Assembly (NCBI RefSeq): GCF_000026945.1
Contig: NC_012860.1
Coordinates: 2,356,001 to 2,420,000, forward strand
Length of the DNA stretch: 64,000 nucleotides
Direction of reading: 5' to 3'
DNA from: Candida dubliniensis CD36
Taxonomy: Eukaryota > Ascomycota > Pichiomycetes > Serinales > Debaryomycetaceae
Shown here: one piece after another, positions 41,791 through 52,900 of the stretch
How positions within the stretch are numbered: the first letter of the stretch is position 1
How the letters are laid out: each line of letters starts with the position of its first letter
Notes under the pieces: generated by a model
The model's input: only the letters and a program-made list of their open reading frames with translations
Database searches by the model: none
Told to the model about the DNA's origin: nothing
Translations under genes and position numbers: made by a program

Positions 41791-43059
41791 ATGTTAAATA
41801 AGGAACTACTATCCAAAGAACCGTTAAATAAAATAATATCCAAACTGAAAGAGGAATCAACTATTCGATATGTAACTTTTAATGTTAATGGAGTGAAAAC
41901 AATTTTCAATTATCATCCATGGAATCAATTCAATAAAGATTTCAATGCATTATTTAATCTGTTACAAGCAGATATTATTACATTACAAGAATTAAAATTG
42001 ACAGAAACTTCTCTTCAACAAACAAGTCAACTTGTTCATTTATCTGATTTCAAATCATTCATTAGTATACCAGTGACTAAAAAAGGATATAGTGGTGTTG
42101 GTTTATTTATTAGAAATCCCAAACCAAACGACAAAAATGAAAACGGCAAACATTTGACGGTCATAAAAGCAGAAGAAGGTATAACTGGATGGCTATCTTC
42201 TTCTTCCAAAAACAAAATACCATATAGAGAATCCACTGACAATATTGGTGGATATACAGATATTGAAGAATTACCTGGGTTACATTTAGATAGTGAAGGA
42301 AGATGTGTTTGTGTTGAACTTGCTGATAATACAGTGATTTTTGCTGTTTATTGTCCAGCTAATTCACAATGCACTTATGAAGGAGAATTATTTAGATTAA
42401 CATTTATGAAACTTTTACTACAAAGATGTTCTAATTTAATCAAAATGAAGAAAAAAATCGTTATTATGGGAGACATAAATATTGCAATAGATATGATAGA
42501 TCATGCAGAAACAATTGAATTAGGCATTAAAGAAAATTTACTTAAACCAACATTTAGAGGTCATAATTTTGAAGTATTAAATTATGAAAATTGCGTTCAA
42601 TTCAGATCAGCTACTGAGGCAAGAAAATTATTAAATAAGTATGTCATAAGATCAATGTGGCAAGATTTGAAAGATGAAAGAAATAATGACAATGAAGAAG
42701 AACCATTTTTATATGATACTACTAGACTAGTACAAGGTCGAAGAATGAAAATGTATACAGTTTGGAATACGTTGACTAATGCACGTCAAGTAAACCATGG
42801 GTCAAGAATAGATTTAATACTTTTCAGTGATCTTAAAATGGTACAAAGGATATCTAATGCTGATATCTGGCCATTTCTAATGGGTTCTGATCATTGTCCT
42901 GTATTCACTGATTGTGATATAAGTGAGAACGACGATAACTCCAGTGTTGAAGTCATCGAACAACCAAAATTGACATTTGAAGCTAAGAATCATTTCAAAA
43001 TCAATAAAGTTAGAGATATTACCAGTTTCTTTGGAACGAAAAGACAAAAGCTAAAATAA
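41791..43059 (+). CDS. APN2: Class II AP endonuclease 2
   Basis: A 422-residue exonuclease III-type (EEP-fold) nuclease that incises DNA at abasic sites and trims 3' blocks in base excision repair. Catalytic signatures in order are FNVNGVKT near 30, DIITLQELKL near 60-70, VYCPANSQ, IMGDINIAID near 225-235, SRIDLILFSD near 340, and MGSDHCPVFTD near 365. The last residues ITSFFGTKR match a PCNA-interacting (PIP) box, as in yeast Apn2. The C-terminal GRF zinc finger of animal APE2 is absent; the protein ends just after the PIP box. A 225-bp spacer separates it from TBP1. Confidence 0.94.
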   Translation: MLNKELLSKEPLNKIISKLKEESTIRYVTFNVNGVKTIFNYHPWNQFNKDFNALFNLLQADIITLQELKLTETSLQQTSQLVHLSDFKSFISIPVTKKGYSGVGLFIRNPKPNDKNENGKHLTVIKAEEGITGWLSSSSKNKIPYRESTDNIGGYTDIEELPGLHLDSEGRCVCVELADNTVIFAVYCPANSQCTYEGELFRLTFMKLLLQRCSNLIKMKKKIVIMGDINIAIDMIDHAETIELGIKENLLKPTFRGHNFEVLNYENCVQFRSATEARKLLNKYVIRSMWQDLKDERNNDNEEEPFLYDTTRLVQGRRMKMYTVWNTLTNARQVNHGSRIDLILFSDLKMVQRISNADIWPFLMGSDHCPVFTDCDISENDDNSSVEVIEQPKLTFEAKNHFKINKVRDITSFFGTKRQKLK

Positions 43060-43284
43060 ACAACTTAACTTTACACTCAGTTTTTTTTTGCGACATGTGT
43101 TTTTTTTTTTTTTTTTGGTGATGGCGATGGCGGTAATGATAATGATAACAAATATTATCAATTCTTTTTTTACCCGGCTTTTTTCAATGACTATATAAAG
43201 CTCGCGAGATTCCCACTTTTTTTTTTTTGTGGAAAATTTTTTTTGGAAAAATCCTGCATACTCTCAACCCGCATCAACACAAAA

Positions 43285-43986
43285 ATGGATTTAAAATTAC
43301 CCCCAACCAATCCAACCAACCCCCAACAAGCAAAGACTTTTATGAAGTCAATAGAGGAAGATGAGAAAAACAAGACTGAAGATTTGGATATCATTAAAAA
43401 AGAAGATGTAGATGAACCTAAACAAGAAGATACTGATGGTGGTATTGGTATAGTGCCCACATTACAGAATATAGTTGCTACGGTGAATCTTGATTGTCGA
43501 CTTGATCTCAAAACAATTGCTTTACATGCAAGAAATGCAGAATATAATCCAAAACGTTTTGCTGCGGTGATTATGAGAATAAGAGATCCAAAAACGACGG
43601 CATTAATATTTGCTTCGGGGAAAATGGTTGTGACTGGGGCAAAATCCGAAGATGATTCCAAGTTGGCTTCAAGAAAGTACGCTAGGATCATTCAAAAGTT
43701 GGGGTTCAATGCTAAATTTTGTGATTTTAAAATTCAAAATATAGTGGGTTCTACTGATGTTAAGTTTGCTATTAGATTAGAAGGCTTAGCTTTTGCTCAT
43801 GGTACTTTCTCGCTGTATGAACCAGAATTATTCCCTGGATTAATCTATAGAATGGTTAAACCAAAAATTGTTTTACTTATATTTGTTTCTGGGAAGATTG
43901 TTTTAACGGGTGCTAAAAAAAGGGAAGAGATTTATGATGCATTTGAACTGATTTATCCGGTCTTGAATGAATTCCGTAAGAATTGA
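43285..43986 (+). CDS. TBP1: TATA-binding protein
   Basis: A 233-residue general transcription factor used by all three nuclear polymerases. I start at the ATG at 43285, which gives [17 protein letters not shown]; the upstream open frame is leader. A ~60-residue acidic N-terminus precedes the two symmetric core repeats: [14 protein letters not shown] and [19 protein letters not shown], then [14 protein letters not shown] and [19 protein letters not shown]. In the near-invariant [11 protein letters not shown] segment, the second serine is encoded by CTG (43813-43815), so standard-code translation wrongly gives leucine. This is direct evidence for CUG = serine. Confidence 0.98.
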   Translation: MDLKLPPTNPTNPQQAKTFMKSIEEDEKNKTEDLDIIKKEDVDEPKQEDTDGGIGIVPTLQNIVATVNLDCRLDLKTIALHARNAEYNPKRFAAVIMRIRDPKTTALIFASGKMVVTGAKSEDDSKLASRKYARIIQKLGFNAKFCDFKIQNIVGSTDVKFAIRLEGLAFAHGTFSLYEPELFPGLIYRMVKPKIVLLIFVSGKIVLTGAKKREEIYDAFELIYPVLNEFRKN

Positions 43987-44563
43987 TTTCAAGCAAGTGT
44001 ATGTATAGAAGTCTAACAAACAAACAAACAAACAATGCGTAATATAAATAAATGGTACTATTAATAAAAGTAATTGCGGGATGAAGTTATAGTCTATCTT
44101 CTGGTGTAAGTTGAGGATGTTAGTACGTATATTTAATGGCTCTTGATTATTAATAACTAATAATAATTGGCTAGATATTTGATAATCATACAATCCAGTA
44201 CATAAGCCCAATTGTAGATTGTTTTTCCTAGAGTTTAAAAACTATTGAAGAATTACTTTTTCGACTAACAAATGCGTACACATTTATCTACTCGTAGGAT
44301 TAGAATATACTGGACAATGTCAATAGTATATTCTTCAATTTTTTTTTGTATAAATGATAATAATATTATATTTTCAAAGTATAGTTTATATTGATTTACA
44401 AACGTAGAGTTAAGAATCGAAAGAAGCATCATCATCTACAAATAAGTTTTCATCAATCAAACAAACAAACTTTATATTATTACTGAATCTTTTTTTTTTT
44501 TAATGTTTTTGATTTCTATATATATATCTTTAATCTATAATACAACAACAAAGTATCTCACTT
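43987..44563. terminator. Shared 3' spacer between convergent TBP1 and RPA190
   Basis: 577 bp between two stop codons facing each other, so it contains both 3' ends. AAATAAATGG and TATATATATC (about 44517-44528) are plausible polyadenylation efficiency elements. No gene is seen. Confidence 0.5.
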
Positions 44564-47500
44564 TCACATTCTTGGCATTTGGGCAAATACATCAAATGAT
44601 CCAGTACCAACATTAGATAATTTACCCATAACAATTTTAGCAGAAGGAGATTCCAATTCTTCTCGATCACCATCCAACACTGCTTTAGTCAAAAACTGAC
44701 AAGTTGTTTCATAAGACATTTTCATAAATGCTGATGTACTACTATCAATACCTTGTCTATTGAATGCCAAATAAGTACCTTCTCTGGTCATCATATCAGC
44801 AATCAAATCCAAATGACGTGAAGAAACGCTAATACCATAAGTATCGAACACTCTATAGATTTCATTAACAATGGTGTTTCTAGCTGCTTCCACACCATAA
44901 GTTTTCAAAACAGCATAAACATCATTGGATGTGATTCCATTGACATTGATGAAATCATCTTGATCCCACATAGCTTTGAAATTAACCCCTTCAGTAGTTA
45001 ATATTCTCTTACCAGTTTTAGCATCTGGTTCCGGACGTATACATCTACCAATATGAGGGATTTCACGAACAACAACTTTACGTAACAAATCTTCAACAAT
45101 ATTAACCATCAACAACTTTTGTGTTTCATTACCATTCAATTCTAATTTGAATTCACACCATTCACCCACTTCATCATCAAAATTGAATTGGGTCACCATG
45201 TTATGTGATGCTATAACTTCTGATTGACGATCTTTAGCAGAACGTGACAATTCTGGTTTGGAAGGTTTATCCATGTCAACATCTTCATCGTTGTCACTAT
45301 CCAGTTCTGACTCATCAGAACTAGAAGAATTATCACCGTCCATTTCTTCATCACTTGTTTCTTCTGCTTTTTTCATGGTTTCAATTTCATCATCATCTGG
45401 TCCTTCATATGAAACTTGTTGCTTAACATTTTGTTTCGCTTGTTCTTCATCATGATCTTCATCAATTTCATTATCATCATCATCATCGTCGTCGCCGTTA
45501 TCTATTTCCTTTATCTTTCCTGATACAGTTTCCATATCGGTCTTACCAGCTGATTTACCAACAGTTGGCATATAATCAGGTTTCTTTTGTTTCTTAACTT
45601 CTTTGACAATTTGTGATTCTAACGCATGCAAGAATTTGCTAGTAATGACATCTTCTAATTGTTCTTGTGAAATATCATATTCAGTTTCATATTCTTCTTT
45701 GGTATAGAATTTCAAACCAATAACATAAGATCTACTATTAGATCCATCAACATCTTGAGATGTGGTTTCAGTAACAACAACTTTATCAACAAATTCAGAC
45801 ATAACAACTCTAGCAACAGATTTACAAAATGCATCTGCTTGTTCATCATTAACATCAGCTAAAATAGGTAATGTCATTTGTGGAGTCTTAATACTAGCAG
45901 ATGCAGTCATAATGATTTCTCTCATACGTGGGATACCTAAAGTAACATTTGCCGCACCGTGACCAGCAAAATGGAAAGTATTCAAAGTCATTTGAGTAGA
46001 TGGTTCACCAATAGATTGAGAAGCAATAATACCAACAGCTTCACCAGGATTAATTAATGATCTCATATATTTCAATTGCATTAAGGCTCTGAATTTCTTT
46101 TCCGTGATCTTGCCAGTAGATTTAGCTTCTTCTTTTGATTGGGCAAATACGGTTGGATTCTTGGAAACATAAGTATCCAATTTTTCTTGGAATTTCTCAG
46201 ATACTGATCCCAAATATTTGGCTGGATTATAAACATTCAACACTGGGTCATATTTGATAACTTGATCGTAATGTGGAATATCATTTTGTTTCTTCAATGA
46301 TTTACGTACTTTCTTGGAATATGACATTGCCAAATCAGTATCAATATTCTCAGTCATATCTCCAGGATTATATTTGGTCAACAAGGCATCATAATTGTCG
46401 ACACAGAATTTGAATTGATTCATATGAGATTGTTTAGTCGTGTCAACTGCATCTCCACCATAAAGGAATTGGATCAATGTTCCATCGGCATCTCTTACAG
46501 AATTATCATAACTGACATGAACACCTTCCAATTGTTTTGTTAAACAACGTTGCAAATAACCAGATCTCGAAGTCTTGACAGCGGTATCAATCAAACCTTC
46601 TCTACCAGCCATACAATGGAAATAATATTCTTGTGGTCTGATACCAGAATAGAAACGTTGCTTAATATAACCACCAGCTCTAGCATCGGTTTCAAATGGT
46701 TTGAATGATGGTAATGTCTTACCAGAAACCATCACCGGAACTCTTCTACCTTCTAAAGCTTGTTGCCCTAAAAGACACATAATTTGTGAAACGTTAACAT
46801 TAGAACCTTTAGCACCAGATAATGCCATCGCTTGCATAGAGTTGTAAGGAAATCTTTTCATCGTACCATCAGGAACACACTTAGAAACAACTTGAGATGT
46901 AATGGCATTAACTTTAGATTGAGTGATCGCATCCAAAATACCCAATTTGTTATCATCTCTCAAAATTTCTTCTAATCTTCTTAATAATTCTTTATTGTTA
47001 TTCTTGGTGTCTTCATCCAAATTAGTGACTTCTGTAGCAGCAACTCTTCCAATGTCAACAGATTGTTTCAAAATATCTTTTCTCCAAGTATTTCCTTCAT
47101 CAGTCAATCTTAAATCATCCATACCACAAGTAAATGCAGTCATCATGATATAGTTTGTAAATAATCTACCCAAAACACTCAATGCCTTACCGGCAACAGT
47201 TGGACCATAGACTTCGTGTAATGAATGAACAATACCAAATTGAGAAGCACCATATTGCGATTTATCCAAAATACCACATACTAATTCACCATTCTTGAAA
47301 ATAACTTCGTTTTCAGTACTTGATTCACTCCAATAATCACTCTTAATTTTGTTTTTAGATATCAAATTGACACCAGGAACATTGTCTGGTTTGATGTTAA
47401 GCAACACAGTAGTAATCACTTGTTTACCTGTCCATAACATTTCTGGTTTGTAAATTGCTGGTGGAACTGTTACAATTCGATTTTTAGAAGTATGACCATC

Positions 47501-49534
47501 TTCAGGTCTAATACAACCATAAATCAATTGTTGATAAGTTTCTCTATTGAAAAAGGTATCTTTGTTAGTTAACCAAACCCCAGCAGAAATATGATCCTGA
47601 ATCAACCCTCTCAATGGTGAACCTGATGTTGGAGTAAGGTATTGATTATCGGTATTTGCCAAATTCAAAGCTTCAGCTCTAGCATTTTCATTTTGAGGGA
47701 AATGCATATTCATTTCATCCCCATCAAAATCAGCATTATACGCACCAGTGTTGGCATAGTGTAATCTCAAGGTTTTCTCTCCAGGTAATACTCTTACTTT
47801 ATGACCCATCATAGAAGCCTTATGCAATGTTGGTTGACGATTCATGATCACCACATCATTGTTCTTGATATGTCTGTAAACTTTTTTACCAACAACTGAA
47901 TTACCTCCATTTGGAGTCAATAATTGATTGGCAATGGCCTTACGTTGTTCCAATGTCATACCAACTAATGAAATCAAGGATCCATCTTCATTTTGTACTT
48001 GTATTGCTCCTGGCCAGGTGTCTGGACCATTTATGACTGCTTGCCTCAATTCAGAAACATTATAAGATGTAACAGGTTCAGGATAAGTCAATTTTTTGGC
48101 GAAAACTGGTGGAACACCAATTTCATTAGTCTCTAAATTAGGATCTGGGGAAATGACTGAACGAGCAGCATAATTGACTCTTTTACCCATCATATGTTTT
48201 CTAAATAACCCTTCTTTCTTTTCCAAAGCTTGTTTAATACCTGGATTTGGTACTTTCCCTGCTGGGGCATTCTGATTCTTAGTGGAATCGATAAATGCAT
48301 TGACATCGTTCTGCAAAGTCACAAATGCATTCATCAATCTGTTGAAAATAATCTTCTTGTCTTCACCACTAATTTTCTCTTTGTACATGTTGGAAATTCT
48401 TTCGTTCAAATCCCTTATGAGAACAGAAGTTTTAATAATATTCGACAATAATTCATTTTGTGCATTCTCGTGTATTTCATCTCCTAATTTAGAAGGTAAT
48501 CTAAATCTTGTAGGAGGGACTAACACTGCTTGTTTGAAAAAAAGATCTCCACTAATTGGGTCATGTTGGTATGGTCTAGAATGGAAAACTTTTTGTAAAA
48601 TTGCCTGCTCCTTGTGGAATAATGATCTTAAAATATTTCTAACTTCAGTGGATAACACATACTTGGATCCTCCCTTGTGCTTTATATTTGGGAGATCACT
48701 TGCTGCAGAACTTGAATTACCATTGCCCGCATTTTTCTTGATCATATCAGGACGTTGCAAACCTTTTACACGATTATTGGTTATTTGTTTATCAGTCAAC
48801 GAGTTTTCAAAAATCTTGGTAAACCCATCTTTTCTGAAACCTGGAGAGTACATACCACAATTGGTACATTTTGGTCTACTCAATAATCTTTTATAAAAAT
48901 CATGAATAGTTGCTTTTCTTTCTTCAGACACAGAAGCAGTGACAACTCCTTTGTGACTAGTTCTACCGTCTTTCAAGGCACTTTCAATAGCATTTTTAAC
49001 AAATAATTCACGACGTTTCATAAGGTCTCTTTTAGATTTTTCATCCACTGAGCCTTCCTCATCATCATCTTCACCATCGATATCAATTTCGCTACTAGAT
49101 TTGGAGGATTTGGCCATTATATTATCTAACTCAACACATTCCAATAACAACCCATATTGAATCAAATGCAATTTACATTCGAAATTGTGCACTTCTAATT
49201 GATTAAGTTTGAACTTGTGACAATACAAACAGGCACTTCTCAAGAAAATGTATAATTGGTTGAAGAACATTGGATTATAAACAGGGACAGGTAATTCAAT
49301 ATGTCCCAAATGACCTGGACAAAATTTTTCATCTAATCCACATGTTGTACATACATTTCTTAAAAATGCACCAAGTGACAAATCATATAACCCACCATTT
49401 ATCGGATGGCCCAAATTATCAAACACGATTGGATTAGTGATTTGTTTGGCAGATAACTTTCTAATTTCTTCGTCAGATAACACCCCAAAATCAACAGAAG
49501 TAATTTCTGAACCTACTGGTTTTGAAATATCCAT
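44564..49534 (-). CDS. RPA190: RNA polymerase I largest subunit
   Basis: A 1656-residue catalytic subunit of the nucleolar polymerase that makes 35S pre-rRNA. It begins with the family's clamp region; the zinc site CTTCGLDEKFCPGHLGHIE is near residues 62-80, and a second CxxC cluster (CTNCG) lies near 220. The catalytic magnesium loop NADFDGDEMNMHFPQ sits at about 601-615. The bridge-helix/trigger-loop region (GEAVGIIASQSIGEPSTQMT, LNTFHFAGHGAANVTLGIPR) is intact. A long acidic insert (about 1340-1430, DDDDDDNEIDEDHDEE) in the jaw region is typical of Pol I. The end SFDVFAQMPRM matches yeast. Note the short 5' region carrying rRNA-regulon-type boxes. Confidence 0.98.
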   Translation of the reverse strand: MDISKPVGSEITSVDFGVLSDEEIRKLSAKQITNPIVFDNLGHPINGGLYDLSLGAFLRNVCTTCGLDEKFCPGHLGHIELPVPVYNPMFFNQLYIFLRSACLYCHKFKLNQLEVHNFECKLHLIQYGLLLECVELDNIMAKSSKSSSEIDIDGEDDDEEGSVDEKSKRDLMKRRELFVKNAIESALKDGRTSHKGVVTASVSEERKATIHDFYKRLLSRPKCTNCGMYSPGFRKDGFTKIFENSLTDKQITNNRVKGLQRPDMIKKNAGNGNSSSAASDLPNIKHKGGSKYVLSTEVRNILRSLFHKEQAILQKVFHSRPYQHDPISGDLFFKQAVLVPPTRFRLPSKLGDEIHENAQNELLSNIIKTSVLIRDLNERISNMYKEKISGEDKKIIFNRLMNAFVTLQNDVNAFIDSTKNQNAPAGKVPNPGIKQALEKKEGLFRKHMMGKRVNYAARSVISPDPNLETNEIGVPPVFAKKLTYPEPVTSYNVSELRQAVINGPDTWPGAIQVQNEDGSLISLVGMTLEQRKAIANQLLTPNGGNSVVGKKVYRHIKNNDVVIMNRQPTLHKASMMGHKVRVLPGEKTLRLHYANTGAYNADFDGDEMNMHFPQNENARAEALNLANTDNQYLTPTSGSPLRGLIQDHISAGVWLTNKDTFFNRETYQQLIYGCIRPEDGHTSKNRIVTVPPAIYKPEMLWTGKQVITTVLLNIKPDNVPGVNLISKNKIKSDYWSESSTENEVIFKNGELVCGILDKSQYGASQFGIVHSLHEVYGPTVAGKALSVLGRLFTNYIMMTAFTCGMDDLRLTDEGNTWRKDILKQSVDIGRVAATEVTNLDEDTKNNNKELLRRLEEILRDDNKLGILDAITQSKVNAITSQVVSKCVPDGTMKRFPYNSMQAMALSGAKGSNVNVSQIMCLLGQQALEGRRVPVMVSGKTLPSFKPFETDARAGGYIKQRFYSGIRPQEYYFHCMAGREGLIDTAVKTSRSGYLQRCLTKQLEGVHVSYDNSVRDADGTLIQFLYGGDAVDTTKQSHMNQFKFCVDNYDALLTKYNPGDMTENIDTDLAMSYSKKVRKSLKKQNDIPHYDQVIKYDPVLNVYNPAKYLGSVSEKFQEKLDTYVSKNPTVFAQSKEEAKSTGKITEKKFRALMQLKYMRSLINPGEAVGIIASQSIGEPSTQMTLNTFHFAGHGAANVTLGIPRMREIIMTASASIKTPQMTLPILADVNDEQADAFCKSVARVVMSEFVDKVVVTETTSQDVDGSNSRSYVIGLKFYTKEEYETEYDISQEQLEDVITSKFLHALESQIVKEVKKQKKPDYMPTVGKSAGKTDMETVSGKIKEIDNGDDDDDDDNEIDEDHDEEQAKQNVKQQVSYEGPDDDEIETMKKAEETSDEEMDGDNSSSSDESELDSDNDEDVDMDKPSKPELSRSAKDRQSEVIASHNMVTQFNFDDEVGEWCEFKLELNGNETQKLLMVNIVEDLLRKVVVREIPHIGRCIRPEPDAKTGKRILTTEGVNFKAMWDQDDFINVNGITSNDVYAVLKTYGVEAARNTIVNEIYRVFDTYGISVSSRHLDLIADMMTREGTYLAFNRQGIDSSTSAFMKMSYETTCQFLTKAVLDGDREELESPSAKIVMGKLSNVGTGSFDVFAQMPRM

Positions 49535-49967
49535 TTTGAGTTGTTTATATGAATGTTTTCTTTCCTATACAATATAAGGGGGTATTTGTAGAATCAAGAA
49601 AAGAAATAGATGATCTAGATAGTCTTAAGGGATATTAATTCAACAAATGAAAAAAAAAAAAAAAGGGTAAGAGCAAAAATAAAAATTTTTTCTTTTTCTC
49701 TTCCATCGCAAAACTAACAAATACAAAACTCATCTCACAGTCTCACACTCTCTCTGTCTATCATAGATTTGTTTTTGTGCCCACATACATAATACATAAC
49801 TAATTGTAATTCAATAACAAAACAATAAACGATCCAATATTGATTGACTACTATATGGTTCTACATAAACAACAACTTAAAGAAAAAAAAAAAATTAAAC
49901 AAAGGAACTTAATAAATTATTAACTTGATGTAGCCCATTAGCTAACAGAAGTACTTCCTGCAAAGGA
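49535..49967. other. Spacer RPA190-tricalbin
   Basis: 433 bp between the RPA190 start and the tricalbin stop, both on the minus strand. Apart from the PAC/RRPE-like boxes it contains A runs and a CTCACACTCTCTCTG stretch. Confidence 0.5.
49681..49736 (-). promoter_or_regulatory. RRPE-like and PAC-like boxes upstream of RPA190
   Basis: On the minus strand, 150-200 bp before the RPA190 ATG, lie GAGATGAG (49729-49736), TTTGCGATGG (about 49703-49712) and AAAAAATTTTT (49681-49691). PAC (GCGATGAG-type) and RRPE (AAAAATTTT-type) pairs are the known signature of ribosome-biogenesis genes in yeasts. Function here is inferred from similarity and position. Confidence 0.5.
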
Positions 49968-52900
49968 TTATTCAGAATTACCAATATGTAAGCCTTTTCT
50001 GATTCCTTTGATTCCTCCACCAAGTCCTTTACCTAATACACCAACACCTTTTCCAACACCTTTGCCTACTCCTTTACCAACACCAACACCTACATTCCCG
50101 ACTTTAGTTATACCGGTACCAGAACCCTTTGGTTTAACATTCAAAATGAATTCTGGCTTAAATGAAAGTCTAGCGTAAGCAACACCGGCAGCCTCACCTT
50201 CTTCGCCTTCTAATTCAATTGTCACATCAGCAGGACCGTCTTTCAAATCGTAATCACTCAATTCGACATAACCAATTCCTAATAAATCATTCTTATCGGC
50301 CATATCCCAATCGTAACAAACAAACTTCAACACAGAATCATATTTATTGGCAACTTCAACAGTTGCTGTGTGGTTCCAAGTTGGGTCTAGGGTCTTTTTG
50401 ATAGTTTTCGTTTTGGTAAACGGGTCCTTGTCGGAGTTTAAGAAAACTTGCATAAAAGGATCCGATTTTCCATTGCTATCAGCTGATGGCAACCCTTCAG
50501 CATTAAGAACATCAACTGTTAATATACCAGAGTTGTCAATAGAATCTTGTGGTGGAATACCTGATTCATAGATTAATGGAATCCAAGAAAATTGAATTTT
50601 GAAAGATGCACTACCAGCACCAGAAAGTTCGACATTCATTGGTTTATTGTAACCATTTTTCAACAATTGTAAAGTTGGTATAGTAGCTTCAGCGACGCAT
50701 TTATCAACTCTGTTTTCGTATTTCTTCTTAACCAATCTGAGATGAGTTTGAGACCACTCCAAATCTGTGATGACAGAATCTCCAGTTGATTGAATTTTCC
50801 CATTTTTCTTTTTGATTTCTTTGGTGATGTAATCAGGGTATCCTTGATTTCCAGAATAAAATTGTAAATAAACATCATCCTTGCTCAAATTACCTTCTTG
50901 AATTTCATATATCAAAATACCACTCTTGTACTCAAGTAATTCATCTAACGATAATCTCAATTTATGACCAAAAGAATTTTCATCTTCAAGCTCGTCTTCC
51001 ATATCTTCTTCAGTTTTCTCTTCCTCTTCTTTAGACTTTTCGGGTTCTTTTGCTTTACCAGTATCTTCTTTACCTGATGCTTCCTTATTAGCTTCTTTTT
51101 CTTCTTCAGCCAATTTCTGTTTTTCTTTTTCAATCTGTTTCTTCTCCTCTTCTTCATCCTTGTAATCTTGAAGTGACATCACCGGCAAAGCGGGATAGAA
51201 AGATAATGTGTATGTAACATTTCCCTTTGGTCCCTTTTTGTGGATTAATCTACCACTTCTTTGTTTCTTGTCAACATGTTCAATATAATTGCCTCGTTCG
51301 TCTTTTTGAATCAAGTCAGTCAATTTAACATCAAATGAGCCTAAAGTACGATCCGGGGAATGGGATTCGACATCCATTACCTCGATTGTTAATTTTTGAT
51401 TTGGCGAGGAAACAGTAACATAATGAATCTCATTCCAAGTTGGATTCAATGTCGACTCAATAGCAGCTGTTCTTGTTCTTTCAAAACCATTCACCAACAA
51501 TCTTGCATATGGATCGACTTTACCAATTGTCTCCAAGTTACGCAAGTCTTCGGCATTTTCAATACCAACTCTAATGGCACCAATTGGTGGAGTGTAGCCA
51601 CCAGCACCACTGGCTCCTTCTAATTCGACAGGTTTCCATGTAGTATTGATCTTAAGCTCACCACCACGTGACAATGGGAACCAGGTTTGTTCAACTTGGG
51701 TCGCATCAATTAATTCATTCAAACTGTGGGTAACTTGTTCCATAGTCTTACCAGATTTATCCTTGATCAAAACTCTGACCTTAGCTTTAGCACGATTGTA
51801 GACAATTTGTTCTGTAGTGGCACCCCATCCAGGATTGTTCGTATTCTTTTGAACCGATGTGGTCAAAACAGTTTCACCATCAAATATGACTTCAGCACTG
51901 GTTGAGGCACCTTTTTCACCACCTTTCAAGTTTCTGGCTTCAATAACTTGGATTCTAGCAATACCAGTATTCAAATCTGGTGGTGGAGTAATAGCACCAT
52001 CTGCTTGTCTAACAGGTTCAATAGTTGGCATAAAGTGAAGTCCGAAAGACAACTCCCCAACTGGCTTGTTGTTTCTCAAAAATGCAGCAGTGAGGTTTGG
52101 TTGCTTTGGATTATCAATCAATGGTTCCAAATCAAATTGAATAGCACCAACTTGTCTATCTTTTCTGAAATCATTGAAATCAATACAGGTAATGTTAAAT
52201 GGTTCCGATAAAGAAGAAATAGGAATTCTTAAAGTTTGTTTCCAAACTGGCTCACTAGTATCATCGATGACTTTAGTCTTAGCCAACACCTTATTTTGAA
52301 AACCAAAAGTAAGATAGGGGTCCAAAGTGTTACCAATTGTTTTGAATCCTTTCAATCCTCTAGCAGAATCTGCAGTAATTGACAAAACACCAATAGCTGA
52401 GTCTAGGGCGTTACCAGCCATTAGTTGTTGAACGTTCAATTGGAAAGATAAAGGTGTGAAAAGCAAAGGTCCCACATACTTCTTAACCATTTCGTTAATC
52501 AATGGATATAAACCTGGAATTGACAAAACTTCCCACCACCAAGAAGATTCACCCAACACCTTGGTATTAAAATCAAACTTTGGAGGTTCTAACATAGACA
52601 CATTAACAGTTTCAACATGTGGGAAAGAAGTCATTAATCTCAATCTGATTCTCGCTAAACCACTGAACGAAACATCATCAATTGCGATCGGAATAGTAAT
52701 ACCAAACAAGGTTGCTTTAACAACAATTCTTTCGTTCACATGGCTTTTCAATTGTTTGTGATTAGCATCAACCAATGCATTTGGGGTAAACGAAAATCCC
52801 CAATCCATGACAACAACATCAGGAGCAGTTCCTGCCAATGTTTTCACCGAATCAATACGAGGAGGCTTGGTCCCTAAAGTAAAGCTATCAAGCCACAATG

